Positions 18,267-27,020 of a stretch of DNA of 64,000 nucleotides are shown here, one piece after another; the stretch's first letter is position 1; each line of letters starts with the position of its first letter. The translations under genes and the position numbers were made by a program. The notes beneath the pieces are model-generated. The model worked only from the letters and a program-made list of their open reading frames with translations. It made no database searches and was not told the DNA's origin. Source of the stretch: Planctomycetaceae bacterium (GTDB lineage: Bacteria; Planctomycetota; Planctomycetia; Planctomycetales; Planctomycetaceae); contig JAKFWA010000085.1 in NCBI GenBank assembly GCA_021732995.1, forward strand, positions 1 through 64,000. The letters run 5' to 3'.

Positions 18267-19117
18267 CCGGTCGCGGCCACGATGGGCAGCGGAGCCAAGT
18301 CTTCGACGTAAGACAGAAAGTGCTCATCCAGCGCGAGCGTTGTCCTTTTCAGACGCTTGCAGAGCGAGCCGGGTTCAGCCGTCGCCTTGAGTTCATCGAT
18401 ATAACTCAGCAGCACCTGCCGCGTTTCCGGCGAACTGTGCAGCATGAAATGCACCCAGGCCCAGGATTCCTGATAGTCCGACTGATTCATCTGGCCGACG
18501 TCTTTCAACGTCTCCAGACGTTCGATGCCCGGCTTCCAGCCACGCCGTTTGGCTTGAGCCAGATGCTTCGCCGAAGCCTCGTTGATCGGCGGCTTGGCGG
18601 AAGAAACGACCTCGAAGTATTCGGCGAGGCCCTCATCCAGCCACAGCGGCACGCCCTTCAACGACGAATGCAATAAGCCGTGTGTGAACTCGTGCCGCAG
18701 GTCTTCCTGAATGCGCTCGCCCCAGTAGGTGTAGACCGCCAGTTCGTAAGGAGTGCCGATGAAATAGGCGCGACGAGCTGGCAGACTGGGATAAGTCCGA
18801 TGCAGGTAGGACGCATAGGACTGCTCGTTAGAAAACAGGTAGACCACCACCGGCTGGCCGACGAGTTTTAGTTCCAGCGTATCAGCGACATCCGCCCGCA
18901 GTTGTTTCAGATCGATGATCAGTGGGTTGTCGTAGTGCAACTGGAAGTCGCTGAGCACCACCAATTGATCCGCCTGAATCGAATGCCGGGCGGGCCGAGC
19001 AATATCCACATTCTTCTGCGACAACTGGCAACCAGTGAGCGCGAAGCAACCTGCGGCGAGGCCGAACTGGCGTCGCGTGAGGCGGGGAGCGGAAGAATGG
19101 GGAAGCTGACTCGACAT
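18263..19117 (-). CDS. Lipoprotein with HExxH gluzincin-like peptidase motif (DUF1570-like)
   Basis: A ~284-residue predicted lipoprotein. The N-terminus combines a twin-arginine-like patch ([11 protein letters not shown]) with a lipobox (FALTGC). The centre has [11 protein letters not shown], an HExxH zinc site, with DEGLAEYFE about 20 residues later supplying the third ligand Glu as in gluzincins. Spacing and context resemble DUF1570/peptidase MA proteins. ATG 19117 is chosen because it puts the signal at the N-terminus; an upstream in-frame start at 19186 adds 23 residues without signal character. It overlaps the acetyltransferase gene by 4 nt. Proteolytic activity is inferred. Confidence 0.78.
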   Translation of the reverse strand: MSSQLPHSSAPRLTRRQFGLAAGCFALTGCQLSQKNVDIARPARHSIQADQLVVLSDFQLHYDNPLIIDLKQLRADVADTLELKLVGQPVVVYLFSNEQSYASYLHRTYPSLPARRAYFIGTPYELAVYTYWGERIQEDLRHEFTHGLLHSSLKGVPLWLDEGLAEYFEVVSSAKPPINEASAKHLAQAKRRGWKPGIERLETLKDVGQMNQSDYQESWAWVHFMLHSSPETRQVLLSYIDELKATAEPGSLCKRLKRTTLALDEHFLSYVEDLAPLPIVAATG

Positions 19118-19322
19118 AAGACCGGGATGGTCCCAGAAGCCTCCAAACCCGGCAATACGAGGTCTGCCAACTTGGATTTCAGACAACTGGTGAAGCGAAT
19201 CCGACGGCGGTTGCTCTCATTTCGACGAACGGAATGCTCCAATGTCGCCGCGTTGATTCATCTGCCGCCGCGGGCTGCCTCTCGGCCTGCCGCTATGCCG
19301 CTTTCGACGAGGATTCCCAACG

Positions 19323-20105
19323 ATGTCGGTATTTGATCGTTTCAAGCTGGATGGCAAGCAGTTGTTTATTACCGGTGGCAGCCGAGGTCTCGGCCGCGAA
19401 ATGGCGCTCGCCGTTGCCAGTGCGGGAGCAAATGTTGTCCTCGTCGGCCGGGATGTGCCGAGCCTCGAACAAACCGCCGCCGACATTCGTGCTCTGGGAC
19501 GCTCGGCCAACATCATTCAAGCCGACGTCGGGCAGCCAGCCGAGTGTGAACAGGCCTGCTCAGAAGCCCTCGAAAAGTTCGGCCCGATTGACATTCTGAT
19601 CAACAACGTCGGTGGGCGGCGGGTCAACATCCCCACCGAAGACATGCCGCTTGAAACCTGGCAGCAAATTCTGGATTTGAACCTGACCAGCACGTTTCTC
19701 TGCACGAAGCTGATCGGCGGAGCGATGGTCAAACGCGGGACCGGCGGGCGAGTCATCAACATTGCCTCGATTTCCGGCCTGGTCGCGAATCGAGGCATTG
19801 CGGGTCGCAGCTACGAAACGTCCAAAGCGGCAGTGATTCAGTTCACCCGCGCCGTAGCGGTCGACTGGGCTCCGCATCGCATCACAGTGAATGCGATCTG
19901 CCCCGGCGGATTCATGACAGAACCCAATGTGCGCTGGTCGCAGCAGAATCCGGACATCATCGATTCATTCAAATCGCAAATCCCGATGGGTGATTTCGGC
20001 CAGCCTGAAGACCTCGGGCCGCTGGCGGTGTATCTTGCCAGCGATGCCGCCCGCTACGTCACCGGTGCATCGTTCGTCATCGACGGCGGCTATACACTGC
20101 TGTAA
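19323..20105 (+). CDS. Short-chain dehydrogenase/reductase (SDR)
   Basis: A 260-residue classical SDR. The Rossmann cofactor loop is TGGSRGLG at ~18-25, the structural motif is NNVGG, and the catalytic Ser-Tyr-Lys is formed by NIASISGL and SYETSKAAVIQF. The C-terminal PICPGG/IDGGYTLL patterns fit gluconate 5-dehydrogenase or beta-ketoacyl reductase-like members. A polyol, sugar acid or ketone substrate with NAD(P)H is likely but cannot be fixed. GAGGA lies 9 nt before the ATG. It is followed after 34 nt by a Gfo/Idh/MocA oxidoreductase, so a two-gene carbohydrate-oxidation operon is plausible. Confidence 0.93.
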   Translation: MSVFDRFKLDGKQLFITGGSRGLGREMALAVASAGANVVLVGRDVPSLEQTAADIRALGRSANIIQADVGQPAECEQACSEALEKFGPIDILINNVGGRRVNIPTEDMPLETWQQILDLNLTSTFLCTKLIGGAMVKRGTGGRVINIASISGLVANRGIAGRSYETSKAAVIQFTRAVAVDWAPHRITVNAICPGGFMTEPNVRWSQQNPDIIDSFKSQIPMGDFGQPEDLGPLAVYLASDAARYVTGASFVIDGGYTLL

Positions 20106-20139
20106 CTGCCGTTGAACTCGCGTTGAAAAGGAAGCGCTC

Positions 20140-21414
20140 ATGACTCTCAGCAATCAAATGAATCGTCGCCAGTTTGTGAAGGCGTCAGCGACCGCCGCCG
20201 GAGCGTTCGCCGTTCCGTACTTTGTCCCCTCCACCTGTTTCGGTGCGAATGAACGAGTCGTCACCGGCCACATCGGAGTCGGCGGTCAAGGCGGCGGAAA
20301 CCTGAGCCAGTTCCTGAATCTGGCCACCGTTGCTGCCATCTGCGAAGTAGATACCGCTCGCCTGGCGAAGGCCGTGGGGACAGTTGCCGCTAAAGGCAAC
20401 AAGTGCGAAGGCTACAGCGATTATCGCAAGCTGCTGGAACGCAAAGACATCGACGCCGTTGTGATTTCGACGCCCGACCACTGGCACGCCTTGGGCACCA
20501 TCGACGCCTGCAACGCTGGCAAGGATGTGTATGTCGAGAAGCCGCTGTCGTTGACCATTTTCGAAGGCCGCAAGATGGTCGAGGCAGCCCGCAAGAATAA
20601 GCGGATCGTCCAGACCGGATCGCAGCAACGATCAAGTAAAGAATTTCGGCAGGCCTGCGAACTGGTGCGGAACGGCTACATCGGCAAGCTCGAAAAGGTG
20701 CTCGTCGGCCTGCCGGGGCCGAATCATCCCGGCGAGCCGGTGGCAGACAGCGATCCACCACCAGAACTGGACTATGAGATGTGGCTCGGCCCAGCGCCAT
20801 ACCGGCCCTACAACAAGAAGCGAGTGCACTACAACTTCCGCTTCTTCAAGGATTACTCGGGCGGCCAGATGACCAACTGGGGAGCCCACCATATCGACAT
20901 CGCTCAATGGGGCATGGGAATGGACAACAGCGGTCCTGTTTCTGTCGAAGGTACCGCCGAGTTCCATCCCAAAGGCTGGCACGAAGTCACTGAGAAGTGC
21001 CGCCTCACGCACACCTACGCGAATGGTGTCGTGATGACCGTCGGCCAGGGGCAGAAGGATATCCCGGGCGGAACGACTTTCATTGGGTCATCGGGCACCG
21101 TGTTTGTGACTCGCGGGAAGATCACCACGACGCCTGCGGAACTCGTCGAAACCAAGTTCAAGGACACAGACACGCGCCTATATGCCAGCAGCGGGCATCA
21201 CAAGAACTTCATTGAATGCATCAAGTCGCGAGAACTTCCGATTTGCGACGTCGAGATCGGACATCGCAGCGCGACCATCTGCCACTTGAGCAACATCGCC
21301 GCCGAGTTGGGCCGGAAGCTGAATTGGGATCCCGTGGCAGAAAAATTCAAGGACGACGATGAAGCCAACAAGCGTGTTTCGCGTCCCTATCGGTCACCGT
21401 GGAAGCTCATCTGA
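20140..21414 (+). CDS. Tat-exported Gfo/Idh/MocA-family oxidoreductase
   Basis: A 424-residue NAD(P)-dependent oxidoreductase with a twin-arginine signal (MNRRQFVKASATAAGAFAVP). The Rossmann entry is HIGVGGQGGGN, the dinucleotide site continues in DAVVISTPDHWHA, and the family hallmark Glu-Lys-Pro appears in VYVEKPLSLTIFEGRKM. A C-terminal substrate domain has MTNWGAHHIDIAQWGMG with the usual His pair. Planctomycetes hold many such exported paralogues; a sugar derivative is the probable substrate. GGAAG precedes the ATG; a second ATG six codons in directly abuts the RR motif. Confidence 0.93.
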   Translation: MTLSNQMNRRQFVKASATAAGAFAVPYFVPSTCFGANERVVTGHIGVGGQGGGNLSQFLNLATVAAICEVDTARLAKAVGTVAAKGNKCEGYSDYRKLLERKDIDAVVISTPDHWHALGTIDACNAGKDVYVEKPLSLTIFEGRKMVEAARKNKRIVQTGSQQRSSKEFRQACELVRNGYIGKLEKVLVGLPGPNHPGEPVADSDPPPELDYEMWLGPAPYRPYNKKRVHYNFRFFKDYSGGQMTNWGAHHIDIAQWGMGMDNSGPVSVEGTAEFHPKGWHEVTEKCRLTHTYANGVVMTVGQGQKDIPGGTTFIGSSGTVFVTRGKITTTPAELVETKFKDTDTRLYASSGHHKNFIECIKSRELPICDVEIGHRSATICHLSNIAAELGRKLNWDPVAEKFKDDDEANKRVSRPYRSPWKLI

Positions 21415-21528
21415 CGTGGTAATCTGGGCGATTCAATTTCCCCTAGCCCTAACTTTTGCCTGACCGTTACAGATCCCTCTCGCGGAGCAGTCGTCAGCCA
21501 GACGACTCTCTGTGACGGGAGAGTCGGT

Positions 21529-22842
21529 ATGTTCGGGTTGGCAGAATCGCCGCATCAAAACAGGCAACCATGGACTGAGCGTGTGCTCGGGCTGTGGCTG
21601 GCAGTTTGCTGCACCTTGCTCGCCAGCCTAGCCGAATCGCCGCTCTTTGCCGGAGCGCCCAAAGCTCCTCGATCAACGCAATATCGGGCACCAAATCCAA
21701 AGCAACCCGCAACTCACGAAACGGGGTACCGAACGCAACCAATTGCGGCACCTCGTTTTCAGTTCGCGAGTCCGAACGAAAATCTAAAACCCGTCAGGTT
21801 GGACGATCTGAGCCAGCAAGAATCCGGCTGGTGGAAATCCTTTGCCGTTGGCCCGCTTTCCAAATGGTCGCTGCCGTCGATCTTTAGCGAACCCGAATCT
21901 CGCCTTCCATTGCGGCTGGTCGCAGCCAATCGAGAGCAACCTGCGAACTGGCAAGAGGTTGTGCCGCCGCTTTGTCCTGACTGCTACCGCGAGTTGCTGC
22001 GATCACAAGACAACCCGGCGTCCACCAACCAGTCTCTGCAATGGCCCGTCGTACCACAGCCAGACCCGTTGCTAGCACCCCCTGATCGCCGTAATGCCAA
22101 CGAGATCCTGGAGCACATTGAGGCTGAACCCGACGATCTGACCCGCACGCTGTCGTTTCGCGAGGACATTGGTCATGCCTGGTATCGTCTGAAAGATGAC
22201 ATCGTCGGAATCATGCAGCCTCGCAATCTGGCCGTGCTGGGCATGTCTGCCGCCGGAGCGATCGCGATTCATCAAGACCTCGACGGCCAAGTGCGCGATC
22301 ATACCGCGCGACATCCGCGGCAATGGAGAGAAGGCGACGAAGTATTGGGCGTCATGGGCGATGTCTTCGTGCAAGGCCCGGTGTTGATTGGGCTCTATTT
22401 TTGGAGCATCAAAGCTCAGGACGATGAGCTGCACGACGTAACGACCACGCTGATGAGTGCCTACGCGATCAACGGAGTCTCAGCGGTTTTGCTGAAAGTG
22501 ATCGTGAACACCGACCGCCCATCCAACGAAGTCGAGGACGGTCGTTACGGATTCCCTTCATTCCATGCTGCCAGCTCCTTCGCTATGGCCAGCGTGCTGA
22601 ATGAGTACTACGGATGGCAAGTTGGCGTACCAGCCTACGTCATGGCTGGGCTGATTGGCTGGACGCGCATTGATGCTCGCCATCACGACCTGTCAGACGT
22701 CATGTTCGGAGCTGCGATGGGCTATGTGATCGGCACCTCGGTCGCTCGGCATCATCTGACCGGCGACTCGCGCGTCACGATTCTGCCGTGGACCGAACCG
22801 CTCAATCGAGCCGTCGGCCTGCAATTCGAGTGGCGTTACTAA
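21529..22842 (+). CDS. PAP2-superfamily membrane phosphatase with long N-terminal extension
   Basis: A 437-residue protein. An N-terminal hydrophobic segment (VLGLWLAVCCTLLASLAES) is followed by ~180 residues rich in Pro, Ser and Asn. The C-terminal half is a PAP2 phosphatase: KVIVNTDRPS (KxxxxxxRP), GFPSFHAASS (PSxH) and RIDARHHDLSDV, which supplies the third motif with its His and Asp. Several membrane helices surround these motifs. Such enzymes dephosphorylate lipid phosphates such as undecaprenyl pyrophosphate or phosphatidic acid. The extension is unusual for the family and may be periplasmic. GGGAG precedes the ATG. Confidence 0.87.
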   Translation: MFGLAESPHQNRQPWTERVLGLWLAVCCTLLASLAESPLFAGAPKAPRSTQYRAPNPKQPATHETGYRTQPIAAPRFQFASPNENLKPVRLDDLSQQESGWWKSFAVGPLSKWSLPSIFSEPESRLPLRLVAANREQPANWQEVVPPLCPDCYRELLRSQDNPASTNQSLQWPVVPQPDPLLAPPDRRNANEILEHIEAEPDDLTRTLSFREDIGHAWYRLKDDIVGIMQPRNLAVLGMSAAGAIAIHQDLDGQVRDHTARHPRQWREGDEVLGVMGDVFVQGPVLIGLYFWSIKAQDDELHDVTTTLMSAYAINGVSAVLLKVIVNTDRPSNEVEDGRYGFPSFHAASSFAMASVLNEYYGWQVGVPAYVMAGLIGWTRIDARHHDLSDVMFGAAMGYVIGTSVARHHLTGDSRVTILPWTEPLNRAVGLQFEWRY

Positions 22843-23060
22843 GCTGCATCGGTGCCCATGAAACCAGGTCTGAATCAGAGCGCAGCGCCCGAATACTCGC
22901 CAGTTCAGGGAACAAACATCAACTTGGCAAACCTGCGAATTGATCACGTCAGTGCGTGGAAGCCGCTCATCCGCATTGGAAGTCATCGCGGAACAGCCCT
23001 AGAATCTGGGTAATTGGTCACGGCAAACCGGACAAGCGATGATCTGGAGACTGGGCTAAC

Positions 23061-24767
23061 GTGGCATATCTTAAAGTACTTCGTGGAGCGGACGCCGGGC
23101 GACATGTCTCGCTTAAAGGCGACCGCACGCTCTTTGGGCGACAACCCACCTGCCAGGTCATTCTGGATGACGGCTCGGTCAGTCGTCAGCACGCCCAAAT
23201 CACCGAATCGCACGGCCAGTACTACGTCGAAGACCTGCGCAGTCGTAACGGCACTTTCGTCAACGACAAGCCTGTCGCGAAGCCCACACAATTGGCCGAT
23301 GGCGATATCATTCGCATCTGCGAATTCTTGTATGCGTTCTATGAGATCGGCAGTTCGTCCGATCTGCAGAACGAAATGAAGTTCGAGAACAGCGGTGACG
23401 AATCGGCGGCGCGTGAAACGCTGCCGAACTCGGGCGTGATGGATGATGATCTCGACGAACGCTCGTCGATCATTTCGAAGCTGGATGCGTCTTCCGCGTC
23501 GCACCACCGTCGGCTCAACGTGAAGCCCGAAGTCAAGCTGAGGGCGTTGCTGGAAATCGGCAAGAACCTGCGCCATGCCCTGAAAATTGATGACCTGCTG
23601 CCGAAGATTCTGGATTCGCTGTTCCAGATCTTCCCACAGGCCGATCAAGGCTTCGTCTTGCTGACCGTCGATGACGACCCGAAACCGCGTCTGCGGGCGA
23701 TGAAGAATCGTCATCAGGAAGATGACTCGCTGTCGATCAGTCAGACGATCATCAACCGCGCGATGAAGACGGGCGAAGCCATTCTCAGTGCGGATGCCAG
23801 TGAAGACAGCCGCTTCATGGGTAGCAAGAGTCTCGCGGGATTGCGCATTCGTTCGATGATGTGCGTGCCGCTGGTCGCGCAGAACGGCGATCGCCTGGGC
23901 GTGATTCAGATCACAACTTACGACCTGCGATCCAAGTTCAACGAGGATGATCTCGACCTGCTGGTCAGTATCGCGTCGCAATGCACGATCGTCATTGAGA
24001 ACGCTCATCTGCACGCCGAGACGATGAAGCAGCGCGACCTGCAGCGCGAGCTGGAATTCGCGATGCAGGTTCAATTGGGTTTTCTGCCGAACAAGAAACC
24101 GCAGCAGCAGGACTATGAGTTTGCCAACTACTACGAGGCGGCTCAGCACGTGGGCGGCGACTACTATGACTACGTCGGGATGCCGAACGGTTCGATCGCG
24201 ATTACGGTGGCCGATGTCGCGGGAAAAGGGGTGCCAGCAGCATTGTTGATGGCACGGCTCTATTCCGCGGCGCGATATCATCTGTTGACGAAGCCGACAC
24301 TGGCGCAAGCCATGACCGGCTTGAATGCCGAGATCACCACCAGCGGGTTGGGGCATCGTTTCATCACGTGCGCCATGCTGATTCTGGACCCCCAGAAACA
24401 CGAAGTCACCTACGTCAACGCGGGCCACTTGCCTCCGCTGCGCCGAGACCTGGATGGCAAGGCCGAATACATCGACATCGAAGAGGCCGGCCTGCCACTC
24501 GGTATTATCCATGACCAGGAGTTTCAGCAGGTCGTCTTGCCAATGCAGGCCGGCGACACCTGGTTGCTATACACCGACGGATTCACCGAAGCGATGAATC
24601 CCGCGAAGCAGATCTACGGAACTGCGCGTTTCAAGGACTTCGTCAAATCCGGTCCGCTGGAAGTTGATGAGTTAATCAAGGGCATCGTGGATGACGTCAG
24701 CAAGTTCGTCACCGGGCGTGCGCAAAGCGACGACCTGTGTATCGTGGGCTTCCAACGAAATCCGTAG
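23061..24767 (+). CDS. FHA-GAF-SpoIIE (PP2C-type) phosphatase
   Basis: A 568-residue cytoplasmic signalling protein. The FHA domain (~1-95) has RTLFGRQPTCQVILDD and SVSRQHAQI, the phosphothreonine-binding core. A GAF domain follows (~160-315; LGVIQITTYDL), then a short coiled linker and a SpoIIE/RsbU-type phosphatase (~335-565) with VGGDYYDYVGMPNG, VADVAGKGVPAALLMA and LLYTDGFTEAMN carrying the metal-binding Asp residues. It probably dephosphorylates an anti-sigma antagonist or kinase target in response to a GAF ligand and to phospho-Thr partners. The GTG start has GGAG upstream. The window has many Ser/Thr kinases that could feed the FHA domain. Confidence 0.93.
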   Translation: MAYLKVLRGADAGRHVSLKGDRTLFGRQPTCQVILDDGSVSRQHAQITESHGQYYVEDLRSRNGTFVNDKPVAKPTQLADGDIIRICEFLYAFYEIGSSSDLQNEMKFENSGDESAARETLPNSGVMDDDLDERSSIISKLDASSASHHRRLNVKPEVKLRALLEIGKNLRHALKIDDLLPKILDSLFQIFPQADQGFVLLTVDDDPKPRLRAMKNRHQEDDSLSISQTIINRAMKTGEAILSADASEDSRFMGSKSLAGLRIRSMMCVPLVAQNGDRLGVIQITTYDLRSKFNEDDLDLLVSIASQCTIVIENAHLHAETMKQRDLQRELEFAMQVQLGFLPNKKPQQQDYEFANYYEAAQHVGGDYYDYVGMPNGSIAITVADVAGKGVPAALLMARLYSAARYHLLTKPTLAQAMTGLNAEITTSGLGHRFITCAMLILDPQKHEVTYVNAGHLPPLRRDLDGKAEYIDIEEAGLPLGIIHDQEFQQVVLPMQAGDTWLLYTDGFTEAMNPAKQIYGTARFKDFVKSGPLEVDELIKGIVDDVSKFVTGRAQSDDLCIVGFQRNP

Positions 24768-24819
24768 TTTGGCCTGGAAGTAAAGTCGCGGTATCGGCCA
24801 ACCGTTGGAGCTTTTCTGC

Positions 24820-26826
24820 ATGACATTGGATGTTGAGTCGATACTGGGACAGTCTGGGCGCATCGCCGCGCGCCTCACCAACTACGAAGCGCGCACTGAG
24901 CAAATTGAGATGGCCGAGGCCGTCGCGCGGGCGATTGCCGAGAAGCGTCACTTGATCGCCGAGGCCGGCACTGGAGTCGGCAAGAGCTTCGCGTATCTGG
25001 TGCCGGCAATCCTTGCCGCGATGGAGCAGAACGCGGACGTCAAGGGCGACGCAGACGAAGTCGAAGAGCGAGCAGGCAACAAAAAACGCATGCGGATTGT
25101 GGTGTCGACACACACCATCAGCCTGCAGGAACAGCTCTATGCCCGCGACCTGCCATTCTTAAGATCCGTACTGCCAACCGAGTTCTCGACAGTGCTCGTC
25201 AAAGGTCGCTCGAACTACATGAGCTTGCGGCGACTAGGCGGCGCAATGGAACGAGCCAACACGTTGATTGCTGATCCTCGGGATCAGGAGCAACTCAACA
25301 CCATCCATACTTGGGCGGGTCATACCGCAGACGGCAGCTTGTCCGATCTCGACTTTCGGCCGAACGGGGCCATCTGGGACGAAGTTCAAAGCGAACACGG
25401 CAACTGCCTCGGCAAAACCTGTCCGACCTACGAGCAATGCTTCTACTTCAAAGCCCGACGACGAGTGTGGAACGCCGACATTCTCGTCGTGAACCATGCC
25501 CTGTTCTTTTCGGACTTGGCACTGCGACGCAATCACGCACAGATCCTGCCCGACTACGACGTCGTCGTGCTGGACGAAGCGCACACGATCGAAGCGGTCG
25601 CGAGCGACCACCTCGGCTTGTCGGTGACCAATGGGCAAATCGAGTACATCCTGAACCGGCTCTACAACTCGCGGCAGCAGAAGGGCCTACTGGTGTCGCA
25701 TCAGCTCGTGGATTGCCAGCGCGAGGTGATGGCGATCTTGCATCAGAGCGACCTGTTCTTCGATGCCATCGAGAATTGGCGTGTGCAGTACGCACCCCAG
25801 AATGGTCGCGTAAAAGGCAAGATCCCGATCGAGAACCTGCTGAGTCCTTATCTGCGCAGTTTGGCTTTCAAGATCAGTGAAGCCGCCGAGGACAAGACTG
25901 CGGAAGAGGACAAGGTGGAACTCAATGCCGCTGCCGATCGCTGCATCGTGATGGCCGACGAGTTAGACGCATGGATGAAGCAATCCGAAGAGGATGCCGT
26001 TTATTGGATCGAGAGCACTCAAGGCCGGCATCGCAACGTCCACCTGACATCTTCGCCGATTGACGTCGCGCCAGTCCTGCGGTCTGAACTTTTTAATAAA
26101 ACGAACACGGTAATCCTGACGAGCGCAACTCTGGCCGTCGGACGTCAAAGCTTTGACTTCTTTCGCGCGAGGCTGGGGCTTGATCGCGCATTGCAGGTGA
26201 AGCTCGGCAGCCCCTTTGATTACAAGCGTCAGGCGAAACTGATTCTGCAGCGGGACATGCCTGACCCGACGACCAACGTCAACGAGTACGAAGCCGCGTG
26301 CATGGAGCGCATCAAGAAGTACGTGGCTCAAACGCACGGCGGCGCTTTCGTACTCTTCACGAGCTATCGCATGCTGAAGACCTGCGTGGCGCGACTTTCC
26401 GGCTGGTTCAGCCAGCAAGGCATTTCGCTGTATGCGCAGGGCGAAGGTCTGCCGCGCAATGTGCTGCTCGAAGAATTCAAGAACGATCCCGCAGCCGTGC
26501 TTTTTGGCGCCGACAGCTTCTGGCAGGGCATTGATGTGCCCGGTGACGCTCTGCGAAACGTCATCATCACAAAGCTGCCCTTCAGCGTGCCCGATCACCC
26601 TTTGCTGGAGGCGCGCGTCGAAGCCATCAAGGCTCGCGGCGGCAACCCGTTCATGGAGTACCAGGTTCCCGAAGCGGTCATCAAATTGAAGCAGGGTTTC
26701 GGTCGGCTGATCCGCTCGAAGCGCGATACGGGGCAAGTTGTAATTCTGGATCCGCGCGTACGCACCAAGCGTTATGGCAGCCTCTTCCTGGAGAGTTTGC
26801 CAGAGTGCGACCTGATCATTGAATGA
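24820..26826 (+). CDS. dinG: DinG-like XPD-family DNA helicase
   Basis: A 668-residue superfamily 2 helicase. Motif I is AEAGTGVGKSFAYLVP (~48), motif II VVLDEAHTIE, motif VI GFGRLIRSKRDTG, with VSTHTISLQEQL as Ia. The Fe-S region has only three Cys (GNCLGKTCPTYEQCFY); the fourth ligand normally found in KGRxNYLC is replaced here by Ser in KGRSNYMSLRR, and no other Cys lies nearby. DinG/YoaA enzymes unwind D-loops, R-loops or G-quadruplexes. ATG 24820 is preferred over an in-frame TTG 15 nt upstream. It lies 52 nt after the phosphatase gene. The name reflects family level only. Confidence 0.88.
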   Translation: MTLDVESILGQSGRIAARLTNYEARTEQIEMAEAVARAIAEKRHLIAEAGTGVGKSFAYLVPAILAAMEQNADVKGDADEVEERAGNKKRMRIVVSTHTISLQEQLYARDLPFLRSVLPTEFSTVLVKGRSNYMSLRRLGGAMERANTLIADPRDQEQLNTIHTWAGHTADGSLSDLDFRPNGAIWDEVQSEHGNCLGKTCPTYEQCFYFKARRRVWNADILVVNHALFFSDLALRRNHAQILPDYDVVVLDEAHTIEAVASDHLGLSVTNGQIEYILNRLYNSRQQKGLLVSHQLVDCQREVMAILHQSDLFFDAIENWRVQYAPQNGRVKGKIPIENLLSPYLRSLAFKISEAAEDKTAEEDKVELNAAADRCIVMADELDAWMKQSEEDAVYWIESTQGRHRNVHLTSSPIDVAPVLRSELFNKTNTVILTSATLAVGRQSFDFFRARLGLDRALQVKLGSPFDYKRQAKLILQRDMPDPTTNVNEYEAACMERIKKYVAQTHGGAFVLFTSYRMLKTCVARLSGWFSQQGISLYAQGEGLPRNVLLEEFKNDPAAVLFGADSFWQGIDVPGDALRNVIITKLPFSVPDHPLLEARVEAIKARGGNPFMEYQVPEAVIKLKQGFGRLIRSKRDTGQVVILDPRVRTKRYGSLFLESLPECDLIIE

Positions 26827-27020
26827 TCAGCGGACGATTGGCCTCAAGCGGGTGTCGCGCTCCCAAGTTTTGGCCTCACGTTGGTGTGCCTCAACGCTCT
26901 CCGCACCTTACAGTTCGCATCAGTGTTTCGTGATCGGACTCGTTTCGGTCAGAAATGCCTGCGCCGGCGAACGAATGGATGACTGACTTGGCGGCGGATG
27001 CCGCTTGGGAGCATGCAACG

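Noticed and set aside
22983-24512. 509-codon open frame on the minus strand
   Set aside because: It lies almost wholly opposite the FHA-GAF-SpoIIE phosphatase gene, whose domains are unmistakable. The antisense frame has no recognisable domain and reflects G/C-rich third positions.
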